Of a DNA stretch of 64,000 nt, positions 53,905 through 63,260 are shown in pieces. Numbering within the stretch: position 1 is the stretch's first letter; each line of letters opens with the position of its first letter. This DNA comes from Nitrosomonas sp. (GTDB lineage Bacteria; Pseudomonadota; Gammaproteobacteria; Burkholderiales; Nitrosomonadaceae): assembly GCA_028577615.1 (NCBI GenBank), contig JAJSDU010000012.1, positions 1 through 64,000 on the forward strand. The letters are read 5' to 3'. The translations under genes and the position numbers were made by a program. A model generated the notes under the pieces. It was not told the origin of the DNA. It made no database searches and saw only the letters and a program-made list of their open reading frames with translations.

Positions 53905-54813
53905 ATGAACAGACCCAATATGAGCTTAAAAAGACCAATCCTATCACTGATTACAGTCTGCTATCTCTTGATTAGCGGCCCGGCAGCAGCGGAAACCCTT
54001 ACCGCAGATTCTGCGACACAGCGTTTACGGGATGTCACGGATGACGCAAGAATACTCGTAGCGTTGGCGAAGCAGTATGAGCACGGCGAAGGCTTGCCCA
54101 GGGACTACAGCAAAGCCATCGAACTGTATTGTCAGGCAATCAGCCTGGGTTACGGTGAAGCGCTGTATGCCCTGGGCTGGATGCATGCCAACGCCAGAGG
54201 CGTACCGCGCAATGACGGCATTGCCGCGCAATTATTCAGCATGGCCGCCGATCAAGGACATCAGCACGCCTATAAAATGATGCGATTTCTCGATCCATCG
54301 TTAGAACCAGCGCTTCCGGAGTGCATGCAGTCAGTAGCGGAAAATGAGGACATCACCATCGACTATTCCGGCAAACCTTATTTTGATATCGTACAAATAC
54401 TTGCGCCCCAATATAACCTCGATCCGGCGCTTGTCATGGCGATTATTACGGTTGAATCCGCATTCGACGCACAGGCGGTTTCTCACAAGAATGCACAGGG
54501 GTTGATGCAGTTAATACCGGAGACAGCCGAGCGCTTCAATGTCAAAAATACATTTGATGCGATAGAAAACATCAAGGGCGGCATGGCTTACTTGCGCTGG
54601 CTGCTTGCGTTTTTCAAAGGCGATGTCATACTCGCTGTCGCAGCCTATAATGCCGGAGAAGGCGCGGTAGAGAGACATAAGGGCATACCGCCCTATACGG
54701 AAACAAAAAATTACGTCAAAAAAATTCAGGCACAATACGCCAAAACCACGCATCCCTATCAACCGGAATTTGTTCACCGGCATGCCATGATCGCTTTATC
54801 CGAATATGAATAG
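53905..54813 (+). CDS. lytic transglycosylase with Sel1-like repeats
   Basis: A 302-residue periplasmic murein hydrolase. A signal peptide ends near residue 30 (GPAAAE). Residues 45-125 hold Sel1-like repeats (YEHGEGLPRDYSKAIELYCQA); the C-terminal SLT domain (about 155-280) contains the catalytic Glu in VESAFDAQAVSHK and GLMQLIPETAERF. It cleaves peptidoglycan to anhydromuropeptides; an ampG gene is 5 kb upstream. The 617-bp gap before it (53288-53904) contains no gene that I can support. Confidence 0.9.
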   Translation: MNRPNMSLKRPILSLITVCYLLISGPAAAETLTADSATQRLRDVTDDARILVALAKQYEHGEGLPRDYSKAIELYCQAISLGYGEALYALGWMHANARGVPRNDGIAAQLFSMAADQGHQHAYKMMRFLDPSLEPALPECMQSVAENEDITIDYSGKPYFDIVQILAPQYNLDPALVMAIITVESAFDAQAVSHKNAQGLMQLIPETAERFNVKNTFDAIENIKGGMAYLRWLLAFFKGDVILAVAAYNAGEGAVERHKGIPPYTETKNYVKKIQAQYAKTTHPYQPEFVHRHAMIALSEYE

Positions 54814-54890
54814 CAATTCACAGCCAGAACGTCATTAATTCCCGCTACAATTTATTCATTAGCAGTTCAAAATTAAATTGTTTCTGGAAA

Positions 54891-55631
54891 ATGTATATCT
54901 CGTATTTTCACCGCGCACTGTTTTCTAGCATTGTCTGCTGCCTGGCTCTGTTTATCGTCTTTCCAGAAGATGCTCAGGGAAATTGGCGTACGGCAAGCCG
55001 GATTTCCGCCGGTATTGCGCCTGATCCTGCGCTAACGCCTGAGGCTGTAGTGCAGGTATATGGCGCCCGTGCATTCGGCTGGCGTGGCTATTTCGGCATT
55101 CACACCTGGATTGCCGTAAAGCCAGTCAATGCACAAACCTACACCATTTATGAGGTGCTGGGCTGGCGGCAACGCAGCAGGCTGCCAGTGCTGGCGATAT
55201 ATGACCAGATTCCGGATAGGTACTGGTACGGCAGCATGCCCGTTATTCTGGCGGACAAACGCGGAGAAGGCGTAGACGCACTGATTGCGCGCATTGATCA
55301 GGCTGCGCAGGCATATCCATACCCGAAAAGTTATACGCTTTGGCCTGGTCCAAACTCCAATTCATTCACCGCCTGGGTTTCACGCGCCGTCCCCGAGCTT
55401 GAACTGAACCTGCCATCGACGGCAATCGGTAAAGACTATTTAGGATATCGCCTGATTGCCAGGCCACCGAGTGGCAGCGGTTTTCAATTCTCGGTTTTCG
55501 GATTATTCGGTTTTGTAATCAGCCGCATTGAAGGTTTTGAATTCAATCTGCTTGGACTCACTTTTGGCATTTCGCCGAATCCATGGATCTTCAAACTGCC
55601 GATCATCGGCGGTATACAACTCACTGCTTAA
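54891..55631 (+). CDS. DUF3750 exported protein
   Basis: A 246-residue protein with an N-terminal signal or anchor helix (about 10-25). DUF3750 signatures are present: VYGARAFGWRGYFGIHTWIAVK, GPNSNSFTAWVSRA and the C-terminal hydrophobic strands. Family function is unknown. It follows the transglycosylase gene by 77 bp. Confidence 0.85.
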   Translation: MYISYFHRALFSSIVCCLALFIVFPEDAQGNWRTASRISAGIAPDPALTPEAVVQVYGARAFGWRGYFGIHTWIAVKPVNAQTYTIYEVLGWRQRSRLPVLAIYDQIPDRYWYGSMPVILADKRGEGVDALIARIDQAAQAYPYPKSYTLWPGPNSNSFTAWVSRAVPELELNLPSTAIGKDYLGYRLIARPPSGSGFQFSVFGLFGFVISRIEGFEFNLLGLTFGISPNPWIFKLPIIGGIQLTA

Positions 55632-55652
55632 CAAATGCGCTCGGATGCGTTG

Positions 55653-55691
55653 CTGTTCCAGCCGGACAGCTACTGCCGCGGACTGGAACAG
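55653..55691. terminator. hairpin between convergent genes
   Basis: CTGTTCCAG (55653-55661) pairs with CTGGAACAG (55683-55691) between the DUF3750 gene and hsp20. Perfect 9-bp stem, no U-run. Confidence 0.5.
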
Positions 55692-55708
55692 TTCCAATAA
55701 CACCGCGA

Positions 55709-56281
55709 TCAACTCTTATTGATACTGATTTTTTTCACATTGGACTGATCAACCGCCTTGCGTGGAATGTTAATACTTAACACACCCTTATCCATAACGG
55801 CCTGTATATTGTCGATATCGGCATCATCCGGCACTGCAAGCACGCGCTGAAAAGATCCGAACCGCCTTTCCTTACGGTAATAATGCTGATCTTTTTCTTC
55901 CTGCTCCTGTTCTTTGATGCCTTTTATGACCAGAACCCTGTCCTGCAACTCGACTGACAGATCATCCTGCGCGAGTCCCGGCGCTTCGAGCGTAATCGTA
56001 TACTGATTGTCGTTACTCGCAATGTTCACATCCGCTCTGAAAGCGGAAGCAAATTCATCCGAAAGGAACGGACTCCTGAATTCCGGACGGGAATGTATGG
56101 GAAATCCGAAACTGCGAAAAGCATTTTCGAACAACCGGTCTATTTCACGATGCAGCTGGCCCAGCTGCAGACCATCCGGAGATCGTTCCAGAGCCTGATT
56201 ATCCCGCTTAACCGGCAGAGTTTTATTTCCACTTTCTTCATGTTTAAACCAATTCCAGGGATTGAGCTTGTGTAAGTCCAT
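55709..56281 (-). CDS. small heat-shock protein Hsp20
   Basis: A 190-residue alpha-crystallin-type chaperone. The alpha-crystallin domain spans about 80-175 (FRADVNIASNDNQYTITLEAPGL) with YYRKERRFGSFQRVLAVPDDAD and the C-terminal motif INIPRK. It holds unfolding proteins. A sigma-32-like promoter lies about 80 bp upstream. Confidence 0.93.
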   Translation of the reverse strand: MDLHKLNPWNWFKHEESGNKTLPVKRDNQALERSPDGLQLGQLHREIDRLFENAFRSFGFPIHSRPEFRSPFLSDEFASAFRADVNIASNDNQYTITLEAPGLAQDDLSVELQDRVLVIKGIKEQEQEEKDQHYYRKERRFGSFQRVLAVPDDADIDNIQAVMDKGVLSINIPRKAVDQSNVKKISINKS

Positions 56282-56359
56282 AATGTCGCCTCCTTTTTAT
56301 CATTTAATCAGAAAAAACAGATCTCTGTGCCTGTCACCTAAGCCAGTAATCTGGAAATA

Positions 56360-56387
56360 ATATGCGGTTCCTTGAATAATTTTTCAA
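56360..56387 (-). promoter_or_regulatory. sigma-32-like heat-shock promoter of hsp20
   Basis: On the minus strand TTGAAA (56382-56387), a 14-bp spacer and CCGCATAT (56360-56367) match the RpoH pattern CTTGAAA-N14-CCCCATNT at most positions. Confidence 0.5.
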
Positions 56388-56560
56388 TACACAAACTGCA
56401 ATTGATGTATATTAAAAACAGCGCTTTGCATCAATCGGGCACGAACAAGGAAACCACACGGCGCCGTTTTACTTCATTCCTGTTGCATTACGCGCAATGC
56501 AGCAACTTTTGCTGACCGGCTTTCACAGCGTCTCTTAAACTGTCGCCCATAAACAAGATC

Positions 56561-57535
56561 ATGAATGTTCAGGAATCTGTAAAAATCCGCTTCTTGTCGC
56601 ACAGTCTGCTCAAACAGCTGCAATTATCCTCGGCATCAGTAATTGCCAGTATCGAGCATTTATTACGCAGCCGTCGCTCTGCACAGGTCTGGAACGCACC
56701 CAAAGCAGTCATAACGCCACCTGACGGCAGGTACATGATGGCGACCCTCGCCGCAGCGGATAATCCTCAAATTCTGGCGGTTAAATCGCTGATGCTGAAC
56801 CCCGCAAACACAGCCCGCGGACTGAAAAGCATCTATGCATTAGTCACTTTACTGGATAGCGATACGGGCATACCTTTGGCTGTTCTGGACGGCGGATGGG
56901 TGACAGCCGTTCGCACCGCCGGTTTAAGCGCTGTTGCCGCCAAACGCATGGCCAATGCAGATGCCACCGTTGCTGCATTTATCGGGTGTGGCGTACAGGC
57001 ACACAGTCATTTGAACAGCTTTGCCGATTTGTTTCCACTCAAGGAAATTCGCGCGTTTGGGCGAGGCGCCGAGAATCGTGACGCACTTTGCCGCAGCGCC
57101 GAAAATCTGGGACTGACCGCAATCGCCAGCCAGACCGCTCAAGAAGCTGTGCATAACGCGGATCTGGTTATTACATCCGTGTCGCTTTCACCGGCTTTAA
57201 AACCCTTCCTGGATGCGCAATGGCTTAAGCCGGGCGCTTTTGTCACGATGACCGATCTGGCAGCGCCTTGGTTTCCGGAAAGCATGCCGGTTTTTGATCG
57301 CATTATTATTGACGATCGCGAACAGGAAACACAGATGCAAAAACCGCTTGTGCGCCCGGACCTGGTTTCAGGTGATTTGACAGCACTGGTTAATGAAGAA
57401 ATCATGGGACGCTCGACAGCAGCCGAGCGCACTGCGTTTGTTTTCCGCGGTCTGGCATTGGGTGATCTGGCTGTTGCGGCGCTGGCTTTCCAGCGTGCGC
57501 ACGCTAACCAACAAGGCATTCTGATTGATTTATGA
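56561..57535 (+). CDS. ornithine cyclodeaminase/mu-crystallin family protein
   Basis: A 324-residue protein of the OCD/mu-crystallin family. The NAD(P)-binding segment AAFIGCGVQAHSHLNSF and the substrate region WVTAVRTAGLSAVAAKRMA with VKSLMLNPAN are present. The family includes ornithine cyclodeaminase and imine reductases; the exact substrate cannot be assigned. Confidence 0.85.
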   Translation: MNVQESVKIRFLSHSLLKQLQLSSASVIASIEHLLRSRRSAQVWNAPKAVITPPDGRYMMATLAAADNPQILAVKSLMLNPANTARGLKSIYALVTLLDSDTGIPLAVLDGGWVTAVRTAGLSAVAAKRMANADATVAAFIGCGVQAHSHLNSFADLFPLKEIRAFGRGAENRDALCRSAENLGLTAIASQTAQEAVHNADLVITSVSLSPALKPFLDAQWLKPGAFVTMTDLAAPWFPESMPVFDRIIIDDREQETQMQKPLVRPDLVSGDLTALVNEEIMGRSTAAERTAFVFRGLALGDLAVAALAFQRAHANQQGILIDL

Positions 57536-57680
57536 TGTTCATTGAACAGTCTCCTCAGCCAGGAAGCTGTCACGCAAGGCGTAAATTGATTTATAATTCG
57601 CTATTTATTCACAATATCCATTGTTTTTATAATCAAAGTTTTTGTTTGCAAGCCTGTTGGCAAAATAAGGGAGATCATCA

Positions 57681-58802
57681 ATGCATATAGGCATACCTGC
57701 AGAAATACGCGGGGGAGAATCACGAGTAGCCGCCACGCCGGAAACTGTTAAAAAATATACTGCAAAGGGCATCCACAGCGTATCTGTTCAATCCGGAGCA
57801 GGCGCAGGCGCAAGCATACCCGATTCGGAATTTGAAGCGGCCGGCGCACGTATAATCGCCGATGCAGCTACATTGTACGGTCAATCTGAGATTGTCCTCA
57901 AAGTACGCGGACCGGAGTCTGACGAATTAGCCATGATGCGCAAGGACGCCATACTGATAGGCCTGCTGGCGCCGCATAAGATTGAAGGCATAGAAATGCT
58001 TGCAAGACATGGCGTAACAGCTTTTTCAATGGAAAAACTGCCTAGAATCACGCGCGCGCAGAATATGGATGTACTGTCTTCTCAAGCCAATATTGCAGGA
58101 TACAAGGCGGTCATCATGGCGGCTGATATTTATCAGCGTTTTTTCCCCATGCTGATGACCGCAGCCGGCACGGTAAAAGCCGCCCGTGTTCTTATTCTTG
58201 GCGCAGGCGTGGCCGGATTGCAGGCCATTGCAACCGCAAAAAGACTGGGCGCGGTTGTTGAAGCCTTTGACGTAAGACCGGCGGCGAAAGAGCAGGTTGA
58301 AAGTCTTGGCGCAAAGTTTGTCGAAGTGCCGCTCACTGATGAAGAGAAAGCCAATGCTGAAACGGCGGGCGGTTACGCTACTGAAATGTCCGAAGATTAC
58401 AAACGCCGCCAAAGTGAATTGATTCATAACAGGGCCATCGCTGCGGATATCATCATCACCACCGCGCTGATTCCCGGTCGTCCAGCGCCCGTATTAATCA
58501 GGGAAGAAACCGTAAAGACGATGAAACCAGGATCTGTCATTGTCGACATGGCTGTCGAAGCGGGTGGCAACTGCCCATTGTCGGAACTGGACAAAACAGT
58601 CGTCAAGCATGGCGTTCATCTTGTTGGCATCGCCAACATCCCGGGTCTTGTCGCAGCCGATTCCAGCACGTTGTATGCACGTAATTTGCAGAATTTTTTT
58701 AATCTGATCGTTGATGCCGAGGGCAAATTAAACATCGATCGCGGGGATGAGATTATTGCCGGCACCTTGGTATGCAGCGGCGGCGTTGCCAGTCCGGCTT
58801 AG
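57681..58802 (+). CDS. pntAA: NAD(P) transhydrogenase subunit alpha part 1
   Basis: A 373-residue NAD-binding domain I of proton-translocating transhydrogenase. [22 protein letters not shown] is the Rossmann motif; [14 protein letters not shown] and [15 protein letters not shown] are family-specific. The start has a GGGAGAT site. The split into pntAA and pntAB is normal in many bacteria. Confidence 0.95.
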   Translation: MHIGIPAEIRGGESRVAATPETVKKYTAKGIHSVSVQSGAGAGASIPDSEFEAAGARIIADAATLYGQSEIVLKVRGPESDELAMMRKDAILIGLLAPHKIEGIEMLARHGVTAFSMEKLPRITRAQNMDVLSSQANIAGYKAVIMAADIYQRFFPMLMTAAGTVKAARVLILGAGVAGLQAIATAKRLGAVVEAFDVRPAAKEQVESLGAKFVEVPLTDEEKANAETAGGYATEMSEDYKRRQSELIHNRAIAADIIITTALIPGRPAPVLIREETVKTMKPGSVIVDMAVEAGGNCPLSELDKTVVKHGVHLVGIANIPGLVAADSSTLYARNLQNFFNLIVDAEGKLNIDRGDEIIAGTLVCSGGVASPA

Positions 58803-58875
58803 CGAATATCGATTTACAGATATAACTACAAGTCCCGCCTGTAGCACACAGTTAACGAATTTTAAAGGAGCGAAT

Positions 58876-59184
58876 ATGATAGGTGATATCGATCCACTTA
58901 TTATCAATCTAACTATTTTTGTACTGGCCATTTTTGTCGGCTACCATGTCGTGTGGAATGTAACCCCCGCATTGCATACCCCCTTGATGTCCGTAACCAA
59001 CGCCATTTCAAGTATTATCATTGTTGGCGCAATGCTGGCGGCCGGCCCTGCCGAGATGGACTGGGGCGTATGGCTGGGCGCTGTTGCCGTTACGCTTGCC
59101 GCGATTAATGTATTTGGCGGATTTCTGGTAAGCCAGCGCATGCTGGAAATGTTCAAGAAAAAAGATAAAAAAGGAAGTGCGTAA
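58876..59184 (+). CDS. pntAB: NAD(P) transhydrogenase subunit alpha part 2
   Basis: A 102-residue membrane subunit with three helices: [35 protein letters not shown] and [20 protein letters not shown]. It begins after an AAAGGAG site and ends one base before pntB. Confidence 0.94.
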   Translation: MIGDIDPLIINLTIFVLAIFVGYHVVWNVTPALHTPLMSVTNAISSIIIVGAMLAAGPAEMDWGVWLGAVAVTLAAINVFGGFLVSQRMLEMFKKKDKKGSA

Positions 59185-60567
59185 ATGTCAGCAAATATGG
59201 TAGCACTCGCGTATTTAGTCGCTTCAGTATTCTTCATACTGGCGCTGAAAGGCTTAAGTTCGCCGGAGTCGGCGCGTCGCGGAAACCTGTTTGGCATGCT
59301 GGGCATGGCAATTGCCGTGACCACCACAATGACGCTGACCCAGAACTGGACACTGATTGTTGGCTGTATCGCAATCGGCGCCGTAATTGGAACGCTCATC
59401 GCCAAACGTGTGCAAATGACGGCAATGCCGGAATTAGTGGCATTCATGCATTCGTTAGTGGGTCTTGCCGCTGTATTCATTGCCATTGCGGCAATCAACA
59501 ATCCTGTCTCATTCGGACTGCCGGAAGTACTGCCCGCGGGCAGCAAGCTGGAACTATTCCTGGGTACTTTCATTGGCGCCATGACCTGGTCTGGTTCAGT
59601 CATCGCCTTTCTGAAATTATCAGGCCGCATGAGCGGCACGCCGATCGTCTTTACCGGACAGCATATGCTCAATCTGGTTCTGGCGATCGTCATGATCGGC
59701 TTCGGTCTGTGGTTCTTTTTCAGCGAGTCCACTAACTGGACAGCCTTTATCGTCATGACTGCAATCGCATTCCTGCTCGGATTCCTGATTATTATTCCGA
59801 TCGGCGGCGCGGACATGCCTGTTGTGATATCGATGCTGAATTCCTATTCCGGCTGGGCTGCAGCCGGTATCGGCTTTTCCCTGGGTAACCCGATGCTGAT
59901 TATCGCCGGTTCATTGGTGGGCAGCTCCGGGGCAATCCTTTCCTACATCATGTGCAAGGCCATGAATCGCCCCTTTCTGTCTGTCATTCTCGGTGGCTTT
60001 GGGAGTGATGGCGGCACTGCGGCGGCAACTGATGACGGCACACAAAAAACCTATCGCAGCGGCAGCGCTGAAGATGCTGCATTCCTGATGGGAAACGCGG
60101 ACAGCGTTATCATTATCCCTGGCTATGGCCTGGCTGTCGCCAGAGCCCAGCATGCTGTCAAGGAACTGGCGGAACTGCTGCATGAAAAAGGCGTTAATGT
60201 GCGCTTCGCTATTCATCCGGTTGCAGGTCGCATGCCGGGTCACATGAATGTCCTGCTGGCCGAGGCGGAAATTCCGTATGAACAGGTGCTTGAAATGGAC
60301 GAGATCAACAGTGATTTTGCAAATACCGATGTCGTACTGGTATTGGGTGCAAATGACGTTGTCAATCCTGCGGCCAATGTTCCTGGAAGCCCTATCTATG
60401 GCATGCCCATCCTTGATGCGCATAAAGCCCGTACGGTGATGGTTGTCAAGCGAAGCATGGGCGTAGGCTATGCCGGTCTGGACAATGATCTGTTCTATAT
60501 GGATAAAACCATGATGATTTTTGGCGATGCCAAGAAAGTCGTTGAAAATATGGTTAAAGCGCTCTAG
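59185..60567 (+). CDS. pntB: NAD(P) transhydrogenase subunit beta
   Basis: A 460-residue subunit with about nine helices and a C-terminal NADP-binding domain (VIIIPGYGLAVARAQHAV, GRMPGHMNVLLAEA, VLVLGANDVVNPAA). With PntAA/PntAB it couples proton entry to NADPH formation. Confidence 0.96.
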   Translation: MSANMVALAYLVASVFFILALKGLSSPESARRGNLFGMLGMAIAVTTTMTLTQNWTLIVGCIAIGAVIGTLIAKRVQMTAMPELVAFMHSLVGLAAVFIAIAAINNPVSFGLPEVLPAGSKLELFLGTFIGAMTWSGSVIAFLKLSGRMSGTPIVFTGQHMLNLVLAIVMIGFGLWFFFSESTNWTAFIVMTAIAFLLGFLIIIPIGGADMPVVISMLNSYSGWAAAGIGFSLGNPMLIIAGSLVGSSGAILSYIMCKAMNRPFLSVILGGFGSDGGTAAATDDGTQKTYRSGSAEDAAFLMGNADSVIIIPGYGLAVARAQHAVKELAELLHEKGVNVRFAIHPVAGRMPGHMNVLLAEAEIPYEQVLEMDEINSDFANTDVVLVLGANDVVNPAANVPGSPIYGMPILDAHKARTVMVVKRSMGVGYAGLDNDLFYMDKTMMIFGDAKKVVENMVKAL

Positions 60568-60580
60568 TCAGAATCCAGAA

Positions 60581-60615
60581 CAGTGTGACAATGTTCCCGT
60601 AACATTGCCACACTG
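60581..60615. terminator. hairpin after pntB
   Basis: CAGTGTG-A-CAATGTT pairs with AACATTG-C-CACACTG, 14 bp with one mismatch and loop CCCGT, 14 bp after the pntB stop. No U-run. The rest of the 351-bp gap to phoD shows nothing more. Confidence 0.55.
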
Positions 60616-60918
60616 CCTGCTGCAATCTTCATGCTGTCTTTACGCAAAAATTCAGCAAAACCACGATTACCCAATCCCCATCTTAACCGCGGAAACCGTC
60701 TGCGCCTGAAATCTCTCTCCGAATCCATTAAACTGACGGGGATTGGCGGGCTGTCAGAACGGCTCAAGCACCTCTTCTTTTCCAGTCTGATCCTGATTAT
60801 CGTGCTCCCGCGACAGGGTTGTTCGTTTCGCCAATATGGCGCAAAATACAATCAATGCAAATGTCAGCACGATGCAGAGCGCACAAACCACCGATTTTCT
60901 TATCAAGGAGGATAGACC

Positions 60919-62391
60919 ATGGGCAAAAGACTGACCAGCCGTTACGTTCTGGTTGTACATGAAGTCACAACGACATCCGTCAAGATCTGGGTCGGCGCGT
61001 TACTGCCTTCGCTGGCAAAACCGCATAACTGGCGGCTGATTGTCAGAAAAGTTAATTCCGAAACCGACCGGAAAAATGAAACCGGAGAAATCATCAAAAC
61101 CATCGCCCATATGAAAGAACAAGGCGATGTCTGGGAAAGACCTTTCGATCGCCTGGATAAGCGCTTTTTCAAAGTGGAAATCATTGACGGACTCGAACCC
61201 GGGCAGGATTACATCGTTGAATTCGAATCGCGCGTGGAACATGAATGGGAATTGCTGGAAAAATCTTTTCTGACCACACTGCCCCAGTCATTACCTGCTG
61301 CTGACGACCGTCCGTTTACCGTCGGACTCGGTTCATGCTTCTACACCAAGCATGACGGAGGCCGAGCCGGCCAAGCATTCGAGGCATTGTACCATCATCA
61401 CCAGTACAGGCCGGACATCAAATTTCTGACCGGAGACCAGGTTTATCTCGATATCGGGCTCGGATGGTATCCATTAAGTGAGGATGATTGCCAGGATCGT
61501 ATTGCCGACGATTACGCGGAAAGCTGGGATCTGATGCGCAGCATCCTGCGCCGCGGCGGTACCTGGATGCTGGCCGATGACCATGAATACTGGAACAATT
61601 ATCCGTTTCTGAAAGGCATCAATCCCTACCTGACCACATTGCAGCATGATGAAGCCTTCAAGAAACGATGGGAAGCAGCGGCGAAGAGAGGCGTGCAAAT
61701 CGTTCAGCAGATCCAGACGCTGCGGATTTTCAATATTGGCAATGATATTTCCTTTTGTATCGCGGATTTGCGATCTGAGCGGACAAAAAACGGCTTCATG
61801 TCCGACGCTTCTTTCCAGCAATTGCTGAACTGGATAAAACAGCTGACCGGCCCGGGCGTGCTCGTCATCCCGCAACCGTTAATCGCCGGAAAGGGAGACG
61901 TCAACGACAAAAACCTGCCCGACTGGCCGCAATACAATGAACTCATTGTTGCGTTGCAAAACGGCGGTCATGACATTGTCGTACTGGCGGGTGATGTACA
62001 CTTTGGACGGGTTTCCCAGGTCATCATCGGCGGCAGCGGAAACAAGCTGATCGAAGTGATTGCCTCACCGATTTCAAACCTCTCGGAACTTAATGGTTAT
62101 GCGGCAAGCAAACCCGATACTTCCAGCAAAACGTTCCCGGTCGCGCCTGTACCCGGCGTTCCCGCCAACCCGATTGATTATCTTGGAACGGTCACCACGG
62201 AAAACAAATGGTGGGACTTGCGTTTTCCGAGACCGAGGACGACTGAGCATCTGATGACGGCCGGTTTTTACCGGGACGGGCAATCGGTAAAAATGAAAGT
62301 TTATGCATGGGACGTCAGGAATCCGGATAAAAGAAGCGGTCTGCCGAAATCAATCCGGAAATTTGATATCGCCCCCATCGCATTGAAGTAA
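60919..62391 (+). CDS. PhoD-like metallophosphatase
   Basis: A 490-residue PhoD-type metallophosphoesterase. After an N-terminal fibronectin-like beta domain (about 1-125), the metal-binding motifs GSCFY, FLTGDQVYLD, LADDHEYWNN and VVLAGDVHFGR appear. No Tat signal (RR) or other signal peptide is visible, unlike classical secreted PhoD, so it may be cytoplasmic. The start has an AAGGAGG site. Confidence 0.87.
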   Translation: MGKRLTSRYVLVVHEVTTTSVKIWVGALLPSLAKPHNWRLIVRKVNSETDRKNETGEIIKTIAHMKEQGDVWERPFDRLDKRFFKVEIIDGLEPGQDYIVEFESRVEHEWELLEKSFLTTLPQSLPAADDRPFTVGLGSCFYTKHDGGRAGQAFEALYHHHQYRPDIKFLTGDQVYLDIGLGWYPLSEDDCQDRIADDYAESWDLMRSILRRGGTWMLADDHEYWNNYPFLKGINPYLTTLQHDEAFKKRWEAAAKRGVQIVQQIQTLRIFNIGNDISFCIADLRSERTKNGFMSDASFQQLLNWIKQLTGPGVLVIPQPLIAGKGDVNDKNLPDWPQYNELIVALQNGGHDIVVLAGDVHFGRVSQVIIGGSGNKLIEVIASPISNLSELNGYAASKPDTSSKTFPVAPVPGVPANPIDYLGTVTTENKWWDLRFPRPRTTEHLMTAGFYRDGQSVKMKVYAWDVRNPDKRSGLPKSIRKFDIAPIALK

Positions 62392-62422
62392 CTTCAGGAA
62401 ACTCGATTTCAGTGTCCAGTAT

Positions 62423-62449
62423 AAAGCGCCCCGGCAGCGGGGCGCTTTT
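62423..62449 (+). terminator. rho-independent terminator after phoD-like gene
   Basis: AAAGCGCCCC-GGCAGC-GGGGCGCTTT is a perfect 10-bp stem, ending in TTTT on plus and flanked by AAA for minus, so it can end both this gene and the convergent lipoprotein gene. Confidence 0.85.
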
Positions 62450-62534
62450 GCAGACCAGTCAGGCATTACATCGGAATCGGAACGTTCTCATATTCCCGGT
62501 TGATCGACCAGAAGGCGCTGCCCATGATTTGCGG

Positions 62535-62963
62535 CTACTGCCAGCCGGTTACTTCATAACCTTTTTCCTGCAAGCACCGATGTACGAAATTGACATAGGC
62601 CTGACTGGGTTGCGGTCTGGACGTTTGAAAAATTGCTCTCAGCAAACCCCAGGTAGCGCCGCTTGCCGCGCCAATCAGCGAACCCGTACCCGCCGAGCCG
62701 GAAATAGCGCCGCCAACCGCGCCGCTTGCCGCACCCATCCCGGCGCTCATGGCGGTGGTTGTCGCAATATTTTCCGCTGTGCCGCCACCTTCCCTGGCTC
62801 CGGCTGCTTCAGCCATTTTCCTGCAATATTCAATATCCTGTTCGGCGATATTCTGCCCCACGGCTTGATAATGCGCGTTGGGATACAGAATTGGCCCTGT
62901 ACTGGAGCAGGCAGTTAATCCCAGTAACGCCAGCCCCGCAAACATCATCACAACCGGTTTCAT
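62535..62963 (-). CDS. glycine-zipper lipoprotein
   Basis: A 142-residue lipoprotein with lipobox LGLTACSS and a Gly/Ala-rich glycine-zipper segment of about 40 residues (GMGAASGAVGGAISG). The start at 62963 has an AAAGGAG site; the frame extends to 62999 without one. Outer-membrane lipoproteins of this type are of unknown function. Confidence 0.83.
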   Translation of the reverse strand: MKPVVMMFAGLALLGLTACSSTGPILYPNAHYQAVGQNIAEQDIEYCRKMAEAAGAREGGGTAENIATTTAMSAGMGAASGAVGGAISGSAGTGSLIGAASGATWGLLRAIFQTSRPQPSQAYVNFVHRCLQEKGYEVTGWQ

Positions 62964-63260
62964 CGTGGAACTCCTTTCTCGTCCGCTCATGCGCGGCAAT
63001 TACTGATTGAGCAAAAAACAACATGACCCGCATTCAGTTACCCAGCTCATGGCACTCTTCTTTTTTCATGAATGAAAATCAAGTATACCCTTCGTCACAG
63101 CTTAAAATCCGGTTTTTTTATCACACCCATCATCTCCTTGGAACGATTCTCAGATGGTTTTGAAAAGGGAACTTTCAAGTTGTTGGGAAAGGGTGATTTT
63201 TCCTGATTCATCAACAGTTCTGAACCAATAATCAGTACCCGCGATTTCAGCGATTCTTGC

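Noticed and set aside
57681..59184. pntA apparently broken into two genes
   Set aside because: The split into pntAA and pntAB is the normal organisation in many bacteria; each gene has its own ribosome site.
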